From: an uncultured Chryseolinea sp.
GTDB lineage: Bacteria; Bacteroidota; Bacteroidia; Cytophagales; Cyclobacteriaceae
DNA length: 13,751 bases
Assembly: GCA_946478915.1 (NCBI GenBank)
Contig: CAMLER010000056.1
Location: 1-13,751, forward strand
Direction: 5' to 3'
The position numbers were made by a program, and so were the translations under genes. Under the pieces are notes generated by a model. It had not been told where the DNA came from and did no database searches. It saw only the letters and a list, made by a program, of their open reading frames with translations. Numbering within the stretch: position 1 is the first letter of the stretch; each line of letters begins with the position of its first letter. Shown here piece by piece: positions 7,743-13,480 of this stretch.

Positions 7743-7797
7743 TTTATATTTATATTTATATTTATCCTTATTCCTTATTCCCCTTTCCCAATACCCC
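7743..7797. repeat. TTATAT hexamer run plus TTCCTTATTCC tract between convergent genes
   Basis: About three copies of TTATAT lead into TTATCC-TTATTCC-TTATTCCCC and then AATACCCC. The end part resembles the tract at 5845-5880, and the two flank pfkB-kbaY. The remaining convergent gap (7720-7814) has no clear terminator hairpin. Confidence 0.6.
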
Positions 7798-7814
7798 AGC
7801 CTGAATAGGCAAAG

Positions 7815-9836
7815 TCATCTGATAAAAGCTCCACCAGGCAATAAGTAATGTATTGGCCAGAGTTCGCGTTCCTCGGCAACTATTTGCGACCATGTAAACC
7901 CTGTGGTGTTGTTTTCACTTTTCTGTTTAATACCGGGAAGGGTCTCCACGACGTCGCGCGCAAGCATCTTCGCGTCGGGAGTGGCGCTGACTTCTATAGT
8001 TTTAGATCTTAAATGTGATTGCGCGAAGCGAATTACAATTTCGGTATCCTCTATCATTTGAAGGTAGTATGGCCGTCCAGTAAGCAGGGCGTTGTAGACA
8101 TAGTTTGAAAATACGCCTGATAGTGAATTAAAATATACCTTGGTCGAATCCATTTTCGCGAACGTTAAATCGTCCGCAGGCGTCGCTTCAAAATTCATTC
8201 GATCTTCACCCGTTCCGCGAAAATCAAAGGAGATCACATTGTTCCCTTCTTTTATCAGTTGCGAAATTTGGTCCCAGTTTCTTTGACTTGCCTTGCCTTC
8301 TAAATTTATCCAAAGAACGGTTTTACCATTGGTATTTTTACTGGAGTAAAAGTGGAGCAGAGGGATTTGATAATTTCTCGAGTGATGAATGAGATAATGA
8401 TCGATTTGTATTTTTTCGAATGTATAATGATTCGTTTTTTGCCAGTAAATGGCTCCGTCGTTCCGACCAGTAAATTCTGAAACCTCCCAGGTCTTGATAC
8501 CTGGATAACTTTTGTCATAGTATCGCGATTGGACAGAGGGAACTTGCTTGTTCTTTTCCTTGACAAAATGTTCTTTAATCAAATCAGTTAGATTTTTCGC
8601 ATCAGAATACTCCAGCAGCACCTGCCCCGATTTTGTGCATAACAGCGCTTCCTTATCCAAATCTTTTACACCGGGGAAATTGTCGTTCCTGGGCATGTTG
8701 TTGAACCTGTCCAGAAAGTTGATTGCTGCCTCCTGATTTTCGATTGAGAATTGATGTTTGTGATACCCTTCAATCATGTCGACGCGATCTTTGAGTTGAA
8801 AGCGATTATACAGGTCAGAAATTTCGCGGAAAGTTTTTCGTGTTCCTTCGATAGGGAAAAAATCAAGAACAGCCGCAGCAATAAATATAGGACGCGGATA
8901 CATCAGCAAGAGCAGTCCGGGATGATCAACACCTTCCGAAATCATCCCATCCAGATCTTGTTCAGGATCGCTGTCGGGATCAGCAAAGATCCGGTTATAG
9001 GCGCGCATAGGCTGTGCGCTGATGTAACAGGAAGGCATTACTACTTTGATCCTTTCGTCTAACGCACCAATATAGGTTGCCTGAAGTCCGCCACCGCTTG
9101 TTCCCGTTATCGATAGGCGGTTGGGATCGACATCAGAACGCGTAAGCAAATAGTCGACGGCGCGTATTCCATCCCAAATTTGCCACCGTGCTAAATTGGC
9201 GCCAGCGAGGTAAGCAAGATTTCCAAGGATAGCGTGTTCACCACAGACCATGTTGTATCGACTTTGGTTGTTTGTCGCATCCCAAAACTGACTTCGCTCA
9301 CCCTGGCCCACAGGGTCCCAGCAGATCACGAGATAGCCTCGCTTAACAAGCCGCTGACATAACTGCTGATAATGAATTTTTGCAATTGGCGAGTGACCGC
9401 ATGCCACTAGCACAGCAGGATGTTTTGCAGATCCATTCTCGGGTACGTATACCAATGCCGTTACATAAAAACCAGGCAGGCTTTGAAACACCAGTTTCTC
9501 AATATGGAAACTGTCCATTTGAATTTTTGCAAGAACTTTTGCGTCGAGAGGCGTTTTTTCTTCGGGCAACCCACCGATCATGCTGAGGAACTTTTCTTTT
9601 GTCGTGAGCTGCAAAGCCTGGAGCTCTTGCTGCGTTTTTATTTTTTTAAATGTTTCCTGCCGCAATTCATCTTGTTTCCATGCTGTTTCGGTTTGATGCC
9701 TTAACATGGAAGTAATCGTTGGTCCGAAGGTTTTTCCTTTTTTAACGGTAAACACATCTACGTCTGGCACTTTTTGGGACAACCCTTGTAAGGTGAAAAT
9801 CAGTATAACCGCGGAAGTGCTAATAAGATTTTTCAT
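7815..9836 (-). CDS. secreted tandem alpha/beta-hydrolase (acetylxylan-esterase-like), second domain degenerate
   Basis: 673 residues with an N-terminal signal peptide (MKNLISTSAVILIFTLQGLS), so periplasmic or exported. The first alpha/beta-hydrolase domain, about residues 110-380, has CGHS (146-149), WDPVGQGER (173-181), nucleophile elbow GTSGGG (245-250) with predicted Ser247, acid Asp325 in VLDFFPIEG, and base His359 or His361 in GYHKHQFS. These features fit large esterases of the acetylxylan-esterase/Abhydrolase_7 kind in Bacteroidota. A second alpha/beta-hydrolase-like half starts near 480: VLWINLEGK (507-515), FDFRGTGEDR (537-546), LLTGRPYYLQ (584-593). Where a nucleophile elbow is expected it reads SATPDAKML (617-625), so this half is probably inactive. 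The gene is convergent with kbaY. Substrate is unknown; deacylation of a carbohydrate or natural product is plausible. Confidence 0.85.
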   Translation of the reverse strand: MKNLISTSAVILIFTLQGLSQKVPDVDVFTVKKGKTFGPTITSMLRHQTETAWKQDELRQETFKKIKTQQELQALQLTTKEKFLSMIGGLPEEKTPLDAKVLAKIQMDSFHIEKLVFQSLPGFYVTALVYVPENGSAKHPAVLVACGHSPIAKIHYQQLCQRLVKRGYLVICWDPVGQGERSQFWDATNNQSRYNMVCGEHAILGNLAYLAGANLARWQIWDGIRAVDYLLTRSDVDPNRLSITGTSGGGLQATYIGALDERIKVVMPSCYISAQPMRAYNRIFADPDSDPEQDLDGMISEGVDHPGLLLLMYPRPIFIAAAVLDFFPIEGTRKTFREISDLYNRFQLKDRVDMIEGYHKHQFSIENQEAAINFLDRFNNMPRNDNFPGVKDLDKEALLCTKSGQVLLEYSDAKNLTDLIKEHFVKEKNKQVPSVQSRYYDKSYPGIKTWEVSEFTGRNDGAIYWQKTNHYTFEKIQIDHYLIHHSRNYQIPLLHFYSSKNTNGKTVLWINLEGKASQRNWDQISQLIKEGNNVISFDFRGTGEDRMNFEATPADDLTFAKMDSTKVYFNSLSGVFSNYVYNALLTGRPYYLQMIEDTEIVIRFAQSHLRSKTIEVSATPDAKMLARDVVETLPGIKQKSENNTTGFTWSQIVAEERELWPIHYLLPGGAFIR

Positions 9837-9845
9837 GGTTGAACG

Positions 9846-9867
9846 TAATCTGTCATAATACAGATTA
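9846..9867. promoter_or_regulatory. perfect 8-bp inverted repeat just upstream of the hydrolase start
   Basis: TAATCTGT (9846-9853) and ACAGATTA (9860-9867) are perfect complements separated by 6 bp. The element ends 10 nt before the hydrolase ATG (9836, minus strand), so it could be an operator or a leader hairpin over the ribosome-binding region. No TAnnTTTG box is visible in the ~130 bp upstream. Confidence 0.45.
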
Positions 9868-9967
9868 AAGATAGTGCACTTAGGGATAAGGGACAGCGAT
9901 GTCTTGATTCTAATGGAAGGGGGGATCAGTTGTTTTCTCCGAACAGATCATCTCTGAAATCTAGCAG

Positions 9968-10189
9968 ATGTTCACTTATTTGTGTCAAGAGAATGGGCCG
10001 CGGATGGTTCCGCATACTTCTTCAAAGGTTGGAACCGGTCTAGGGCGGCTTTTGATCGGATTTTATCCAGCTGGGAGGATGGAAGAATATTTTACGAAAT
10101 TGAGCCAGGGAGTTGCAAAAAATATGACGGATGAGCAGCGGGAGGTAATGAGAAAGGAACATGGATTTGAAACTTCTGGCCCGCCATAG
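9968..10189 (+). pseudogene. C-terminal remnant of a cupin-domain protein
   Basis: The 73-codon frame carries, from about residue 11, a stretch resembling the end of small cupin proteins: PRMVPHTSSKVGTGLGRLLI, then FYPAGRMEEYFTKLSQGVAK, finishing MRKEHGFETSGPP. In whole proteins this follows the cupin beta-barrel (about 100 residues). I checked the three plus-strand frames between 9840 and 9968 by eye and found no further cupin motif, so only the last third survives. It has no promoter box and lies between two minus-strand transcription units. It is most likely a deletion remnant; a free-standing short protein is less likely. Confidence 0.5.
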
Positions 10190-10234
10190 GAATGCTTAAG
10201 AAATAAGAGTTAATTTTTTTACAGGAGATAATGA

Positions 10235-10263
10235 TAAAAACGCCGGAATAGTATCCCGGCGTT
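10235..10263 (-). terminator. intrinsic terminator of the arsR-SRPBCC-doxX operon
   Basis: Arms AACGCCGG (10239-10246) and CCGGCGTT (10256-10263) form a perfect 8-bp GC-rich stem with a 9-base loop. On the minus strand the stem is followed by a T-rich run continuing to 10236. On the plus strand no T-tract follows, so it acts for the leftward operon. It begins 7 bp after the stop of the 33-codon ORF. Confidence 0.8.
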
Positions 10264-10269
10264 GTTCAA

Positions 10270-10371
10270 TTAGATCAATTTTTCCTTTTCGAAATGCTGC
10301 ATGAGTTGTGCGAGTTCAGGCGAAAGCGTTTTGTGATACTCGTCTATTGAGCTGAAGTCTGTCTTTACCAT
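10270..10371 (-). CDS. 33-aa ORF resembling the N-terminus of DUF1801 (YdhG-like) proteins, truncated
   Basis: ATG at 10371 lies inside the doxX 3' end in another frame and opens 33 codons, stopping at 10270, seven bases before the operon terminator. The start, MVKTDFSSIDEYHKTLSPEL, resembles the N-terminus of DUF1801 proteins (pattern KTDFxSIDEY), which I recall as often encoded beside SRPBCC and DoxX genes in Bacteroidota. The remaining ~80-100 residues of such a protein are absent. It is either a residue of a DUF1801 gene deleted up to the terminator or a small protein in its own right. The doxX frame overlaps it by 56 bp. Confidence 0.45.
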   Translation of the reverse strand: MVKTDFSSIDEYHKTLSPELAQLMQHFEKEKLI

Positions 10372-10732
10372 AGACTTTAAAATAGGTGATGTATGAAACA
10401 ACAGCTATTGCCAGAATAAATAGCGGGAAAAAGGTTGCTAACACAAAACCGTCTATTACGAAGTGGCTCGCGCTTGCGCAGATGAAATTAAAGGCAAATC
10501 CTGCGTAAGTCCATTCCTTTATGTTTCGAGGTAGTCCGGGAATGATCAATAAGATTGATCCCATTATTTTGAAAGCAATCAGGATATATGCAAAGTAGGC
10601 GGGGAATTGAAGATATTCTGTTCCCGCTGTAGCGAGCATGGGAGCGACGAACAATGTCATAAGGGGCATCACTCCTTCGAAAAGAAAGAGGAATCCCGTA
10701 GAGGTCCAAAAGATTATTCTAGCTGTTCTCAT
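10316..10732 (-). CDS. DoxX-like four-helix membrane protein
   Basis: 138 residues, strongly hydrophobic, with four predicted membrane helices at about 7-31, 46-65, 73-92 and 96-117. GSILLIIPGLPRNIKEWTYA (58-77), between helices 2 and 3, is characteristic of the DoxX_2 branch, as is the closing SYITYFKVYGK. It probably sits in the cytoplasmic membrane; molecular function in this branch is unknown. It is third in the arsR-SRPBCC-doxX operon, starting 3 bp after the SRPBCC stop. The last ~16 residues are polar and lie over the 33-codon ORF, so the natural stop may have been lost or shifted. Confidence 0.85.
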   Translation of the reverse strand: MRTARIIFWTSTGFLFLFEGVMPLMTLFVAPMLATAGTEYLQFPAYFAYILIAFKIMGSILLIIPGLPRNIKEWTYAGFAFNFICASASHFVIDGFVLATFFPLFILAIAVVSYITYFKVYGKDRLQLNRRVSQNAFA

Positions 10733-10735
10733 GGG

Positions 10736-11239
10736 TTAAGGATTTAAAGTGAGCAAAAGTTCATCAAGCTTTTCAAGTGTGGACGTCAGACCTTCTTTCA
10801 TGCCCATGTTCAATACCGTTTCCAACTCCTGGAGAGAATGGTAGGTGACGACAGTCTGAACAACGGTATGGCTATCTAAATCCGAAAAGGTCACATCCCA
10901 TCGTGCCGTAGGCAGCTCGGGGTTGATATTCCCGTTTTCATCTGCAAAAGCATCCTTTGTTTGATAGTAGTCGATGGGATTGATCTTGACATACTCTGTA
11001 CGTCCCCAATACTCTTTTCCCTCAGGATCGATCATGGCATAGATCCAATGTCCGCCTTCTCTGAATTCCATTGATTTCGTCTTGGTCGTAAACGGCTTTG
11101 GTGCAAACCATTTGTTGAGCAGTTCGCTTTTTGTATGGCAGTCCCACACGAGCTGACGTTTCGCTGCAAATTCTCTCTTTATAGTAATTGTGTTTTTTTG
11201 CTTGTCAGCAATGAAATCAAATTGCAATGTGTTTTTCAT
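10736..11239 (-). CDS. SRPBCC (AHSA1-type) domain protein
   Basis: 167 residues of the START/SRPBCC superfamily, AHSA1-like, covering about 18-162. Visible features are ITIKREFAAKRQLVWDCHTK at the first strand and helix, LLNKWFAPK, EFREGGHWIYAM, WDVTFSDLDSHTVVQTVVTY, and the C-terminal amphipathic helix GMKEGLTSTLEKLDELLLTL. These proteins fold into a deep hydrophobic cavity and are thought to bind small hydrophobic ligands; no catalytic residues can be assigned. It is separated by 1 bp from the upstream arsR stop and 3 bp from doxX, so all are co-transcribed. ArsR-SRPBCC pairs are frequent and usually autoregulated. Confidence 0.9.
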   Translation of the reverse strand: MKNTLQFDFIADKQKNTITIKREFAAKRQLVWDCHTKSELLNKWFAPKPFTTKTKSMEFREGGHWIYAMIDPEGKEYWGRTEYVKINPIDYYQTKDAFADENGNINPELPTARWDVTFSDLDSHTVVQTVVTYHSLQELETVLNMGMKEGLTSTLEKLDELLLTLNP

Positions 11240-11240
11240 G

Positions 11241-11561
11241 TTAGTCGTTGTTTAGCGTGGATAATAAATCATCGAGTTGGTTGTAACGGTTCTCCCAGAT
11301 CTTCCTGAACTGAGTTAACCAATTGTCTATTTCTTTCATCTTGTCTACTTTGATTTCGTAGTGGATCTCCCGTCCTTTTTGAGTGGACGTGATCAGTTCA
11401 CATTCATTTAAAATCTGCATGTGCTTCGAAATGGTTGGCCTGGCCACATCGAATTTTTCCGCTATAGCGCCGGCGGTCATGCTGTGCGCGGCTAGCAGCA
11501 TCAGTATCGCTCTCCTTGTAGGGTCGGCGATCGCTTGAAATGGGTCTCGTCGGAGTTTCAT
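11241..11561 (-). CDS. ArsR-family winged-helix repressor
   Basis: 106 residues. The winged helix covers about 8-85: [17 protein letters not shown], then [20 protein letters not shown] with the recognition helix near 41-51, then the wing [11 protein letters not shown]. Only one cysteine (Cys54) is present and no Cys-x-Cys metal site is seen, so it is not an arsenic or cadmium sensor of the classic kind. It is first in an operon with an SRPBCC protein and a DoxX-like membrane protein, and most likely represses its own promoter through the two TGTAGC-N6-GCTACA palindromes upstream. The inducer is unknown; a hydrophobic ligand of the SRPBCC partner is a guess. Confidence 0.93.
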   Translation of the reverse strand: MKLRRDPFQAIADPTRRAILMLLAAHSMTAGAIAEKFDVARPTISKHMQILNECELITSTQKGREIHYEIKVDKMKEIDNWLTQFRKIWENRYNQLDDLLSTLNND

Positions 11562-11567
11562 CTTATA

Positions 11568-11585
11568 TGTAGCTATCTGGCTACA
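11568..11585. promoter_or_regulatory. ArsR operator 1 (start-site proximal)
   Basis: TGTAGC-TATCTG-GCTACA has perfect 6-bp arms. It overlaps the predicted transcription start region and ends at the -7 box. Confidence 0.75.
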
Positions 11586-11591
11586 AATATA
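11584..11591 (-). promoter_or_regulatory. Bacteroidota -7 box of the arsR operon
   Basis: On the minus strand TATATTTG is a perfect TAnnTTTG. It lies between the two palindromes and 22 bp upstream of the arsR ATG, giving a leader of roughly 16 nt. No good TTG is seen at -33, where operator 2 sits. Confidence 0.65.
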
Positions 11592-11599
11592 AACGTATT

Positions 11600-11617
11600 T
11601 GTAGCTATTTGGCTACA
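11600..11617. promoter_or_regulatory. ArsR operator 2 (-33 region)
   Basis: TGTAGC-TATTTG-GCTACA has the same arms and spacing as operator 1 with one base difference in the spacer. Centres are 32 bp apart, about three helical turns, so two dimers would bind on one face of the DNA. Confidence 0.75.
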
Positions 11618-11764
11618 TAATTGGGAAAATTTTTTAAAAGATTTCTAAAAACGCTTATTCTGGCTTAAAAGGGAGGTTTTATGCCCCTACCAGTCGTCGA
11701 AAAGCCTGGATAGCGCAGGCACTGAAACGAAAACTGGCGAAGCTGCAGTATTGCCTTTCGCGGC

Positions 11765-12676
11765 CTATGGTATGAATTCCCATACCTGGGAACTGATTTC
11801 AGACCACCAACCACCGACTACAAACATTCGGTCATTTATAAAGAATGACCTTGTTTCAAGTGAGTTGCTGCTTGGAAATTCTTTTACTTCTCTCCATGAA
11901 TTGGAGGAGGCATTATATTCAAATACTTGTCCTTTATGCGACGAATCGTTAGTGGGCACCCCGACATAAGCCTTCATGTTGTTGGAGAAAACTATTCCGA
12001 CGATGGCCTTATTAGTTGGAAAGTCAGCAATTTGCTCCCAATCATTTGACACTGCATCATAACGATATAAATCCTTAAGAATTGGAGGTGCACCCGGCCC
12101 GCTAAATCCTAATCCGATATAACCTTTATCGCCCACGACGAACGAGACTGCATCCAGTCGCCCCTCTCCGGGAAAATCCTTTTGCTGTGTCCATTCCTCT
12201 TGCGAAGGACTATACTTCCAGAAATCTTTTGCTCCACCTTTGAGAACGAAGATGTCAGATCCCAATGCAAATGCTACTATGTTAACGCCTGGTACCGGAC
12301 AGGACGTCGAATACTCCCATATATCGGTGCCGGGAGTGTACTGATAGAGGCTGCCCGAGTATGTAATCACATAACCTTTGCCATTGGCGGTGACGGCGGC
12401 TTCTGCAGGAAGGTCAAAAGGAAAATCATTCTTCTGCGTCCAAGAATCCGTTGACGGTTCGTAGCTCCATATTTCTCTGAGGAAACTTGCGGAGGTATTT
12501 GAACCAAATCCCCAATATCCTTTTCCACCCAAAGAAAACGCAACGCTTGCGTTTCTGCCTTCAGCCGGAAAATCGTTGAGTTGTTTCCAAGTACCCTTCG
12601 ATTCAACTTCAGGTTCGTTATCGCTACAGTTGGTTGCGATTAATGCTAAAAGCAAAAACATTAGATTCTTTTTCAT
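11765..12676 (-). CDS. kelch-repeat beta-propeller lipoprotein
   Basis: 303 residues from ATG 12676. The frame stays open 53 codons further upstream, but MKKNLMFLLLALIATNC is a clear lipoprotein signal, so the inner ATG is chosen. Cys17 is followed by SDNEPEVE, an acidic stretch like the surface-export signals of Bacteroidota lipoproteins. The body is a kelch propeller with repeated units of the form (L/I/V)(W/Y)xYxPxxDxW: IWSYEPSTDSW, LYQYTPGTDIW, FWKYSPSQEEW, LYRYDAVSNDW, VFEYNASSNSW. The last strand QVWEFIP pairs with N-terminal GTWKQL to close about six blades. It is probably outer-membrane anchored; ligand is unknown. It is monocistronic as far as seen, with no clear promoter box in the 211 bp upstream (12677-12887) and no clear terminator in 11622-11764. 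Confidence 0.88.
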   Translation of the reverse strand: MKKNLMFLLLALIATNCSDNEPEVESKGTWKQLNDFPAEGRNASVAFSLGGKGYWGFGSNTSASFLREIWSYEPSTDSWTQKNDFPFDLPAEAAVTANGKGYVITYSGSLYQYTPGTDIWEYSTSCPVPGVNIVAFALGSDIFVLKGGAKDFWKYSPSQEEWTQQKDFPGEGRLDAVSFVVGDKGYIGLGFSGPGAPPILKDLYRYDAVSNDWEQIADFPTNKAIVGIVFSNNMKAYVGVPTNDSSHKGQVFEYNASSNSWREVKEFPSSNSLETRSFFINDRMFVVGGWWSEISSQVWEFIP

Positions 12677-12887
12677 GGGTAACGATTGGGACGCAGGACT
12701 ATTCGATAAGCTACTGATTTTCGACGATGTCGTGAATACGAGAACGGCATTAAAAGTCACCGTTCTAACCTCCCGTCTTAACGGAAGCAGTTTTGTTGTT
12801 AAGTCGAATGATAACACCGGTCCGAACCACCCCATCGCTTCTTTCGCATGATGGCTTGCGTGTGATCTATTTCTTCAGACATCTAAA

Positions 12888-13169
12888 TCACTTTTGTAAC
12901 TTTGAAATACCCTCTAAAATTCTCTTGAGTGCATTACGAAATGCTGTTCGAGATGGAGGATCTTCAAAGAAAATATCATCCATCTCAGATTCATCATAAG
13001 TCATCATTTCGCGCACGAGTTCTTCGGACTTCGTTATGAACATAGCTTCATCATCACACTCATCGCTCAATAGACCGAACTGCAACGTAAGGTCATGATG
13101 GAACTTCTCCGCCTCAGAAAGTATCGCGTGGTATGTTTTATCCGAAAGATCTCCAGTGTCAATAGGCAT
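12888..13169 (-). CDS. small acidic hypothetical protein (conserved in Bacteroidota)
   Basis: 93 residues, strongly acidic (about 22 Asp/Glu against 9 Lys/Arg). The pattern MPIDTGDLSDKTYHAILSEA, then FHHDLTLQFGLLSDE, then DESEMDDIFFEDPPSRTAF is one I recall as a recurrent unannotated family in this phylum; no domain of known function is recognised. The protein is predicted to be mainly helical, with no signal peptide or membrane segment. The start is well supported: AGGAG (13182-13178) lies 8 nt before the ATG, unusually strong for Bacteroidota. It follows a 37-codon ORF by 11 bp and is probably co-transcribed with it from beyond the palindromes at 13297-13363. Function is unknown. Confidence 0.75.
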   Translation of the reverse strand: MPIDTGDLSDKTYHAILSEAEKFHHDLTLQFGLLSDECDDEAMFITKSEELVREMMTYDESEMDDIFFEDPPSRTAFRNALKRILEGISKLQK

Positions 13170-13177
13170 ATTGTAAT

Positions 13178-13182
13178 CTCCT
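13178..13182 (-). promoter_or_regulatory. strong Shine-Dalgarno overlapping the stop of the 37-codon ORF
   Basis: AGGAG on the minus strand lies 8 nt before the 93-aa ATG; its first two bases are the end of the TAG stop of the upstream ORF. Strong SD sites are uncommon in this phylum. The overlap suggests translational coupling. Confidence 0.55.
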
Positions 13183-13294
13183 ATATTGGCGTAGACCCAA
13201 CTCTTTTGAGAAACTTATTGTGCTTCTTGGCAGCTTCCGGCAGTTGGCTTCTGTTAACGACCTTGTCTTTTACGGAAAAACTTCGGGTATCCAT
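13181..13294 (-). CDS. 37-aa basic small protein upstream of the acidic 93-aa gene
   Basis: ATG 13294 to TAG 13181 encodes 37 residues starting MDTRSFSVKDKVVNRSQLPE and ending KFLKRVGSTPI. Composition is basic (9 Lys/Arg, 3 Asp/Glu) and plausibly helical in the middle. Support for it being real: normal codon composition, a stop that merges with the AGGAG of the next gene, an 11-bp gap to it, and a 25-bp palindrome ending 2 bp before its start codon. I do not recognise the family. It may be a regulator, an antitoxin-like partner or a leader peptide for the acidic protein; these are guesses. Confidence 0.5.
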   Translation of the reverse strand: MDTRSFSVKDKVVNRSQLPEAAKKHNKFLKRVGSTPI

Positions 13295-13296
13295 TG

Positions 13297-13321
13297 TCAC
13301 AAAAATTACACATTTTTGTGA
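13297..13321. promoter_or_regulatory. 25-bp palindrome, operator-like site 1
   Basis: TCACAAAAAT-N5-ATTTTTGTGA, perfect 10-bp arms, ends 2 bp before the start codon of the 37-codon ORF. It could be a repressor site or a leader hairpin blocking translation initiation. A related 25-bp palindrome lies at 13339-13363. Confidence 0.6.
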
Positions 13322-13323
13322 AA

Positions 13324-13374
13324 AATGCCTGTAATTGGTCACAAAATCCATGAATTTTCGTGAGGACAGGCATT
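13324..13374. repeat. outer 9-bp inverted repeat enclosing palindrome site 2
   Basis: AATGCCTGT (13324-13332) pairs with ACAGGCATT (13366-13374), enclosing the 13339-13363 palindrome, so a 51-nt compound hairpin can form. Confidence 0.55.
13339..13363. promoter_or_regulatory. 25-bp palindrome, operator-like site 2
   Basis: TCACAAAAT-N6-ATTTTCGTGA has the same total length and the same TCAC...GTGA ends as site 1, with one unpaired C. Centre-to-centre distance to site 1 is 42 bp, close to four helical turns. Confidence 0.5.
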
Positions 13375-13398
13375 CGCAGGGGGTTTGTGAGCGAATGC
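13370..13398. repeat. 8-bp inverted repeat competing with the preceding hairpin
   Basis: GCATTCGC (13370-13377) pairs with GCGAATGC (13391-13398) across a 13-base loop. Its left arm shares GCATT with the right arm of the 13324-13374 stem, so the two cannot form at once. Confidence 0.5.
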
Positions 13399-13424
13399 GG
13401 CCGTTGGCTAATTTTACAAATTAC

Positions 13425-13478
13425 TCTGGCTTCTAAGTCCGAAGTGAACGGCGAAATCGATCTCTTGATCGTCTTCAT
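13425..13478 (-). pseudogene. short GIY-YIG endonuclease fragment (second copy)
   Basis: Directly after the tRNA remnant, ATG 13478 opens MKTIKRSISPFTSDLEAR. The FTSDLEAR part is encoded by a 20-bp stretch identical to that of the GIY-YIG gene at 13731-13750. Similarity stops right after it, and the GIY/YIG core strands before it are missing. It is a relic of a tandem copy. Confidence 0.5.
13429..13448. repeat. 20-bp direct repeat, copy 1
   Basis: GCTTCTAAGTCCGAAGTGAA, identical to 13731-13750 and 302 bp from it. It encodes FTSDLEA on the minus strand. Confidence 0.9.
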
Positions 13479-13480
13479 TT

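Noticed and set aside
11769..11786. GGTATG-N6-CATACC inverted repeat at the kelch 3' end
   Set aside because: It lies within the last codons (QVWEFIP) and has no following T-tract, so it is most likely incidental to coding sequence.
12677..12835. 53-codon N-terminal extension of the kelch protein
   Set aside because: It would bury a clear lipoprotein signal peptide (MKKNL...NC) inside the protein; the inner ATG at 12676 is far better.
12675..12851. 58-codon plus-strand ORF antisense to the kelch gene upstream region
   Set aside because: The opposite strand is also open here, no family is recognised, there is no promoter box or RBS, and its ATG merely overlaps the kelch start codon.
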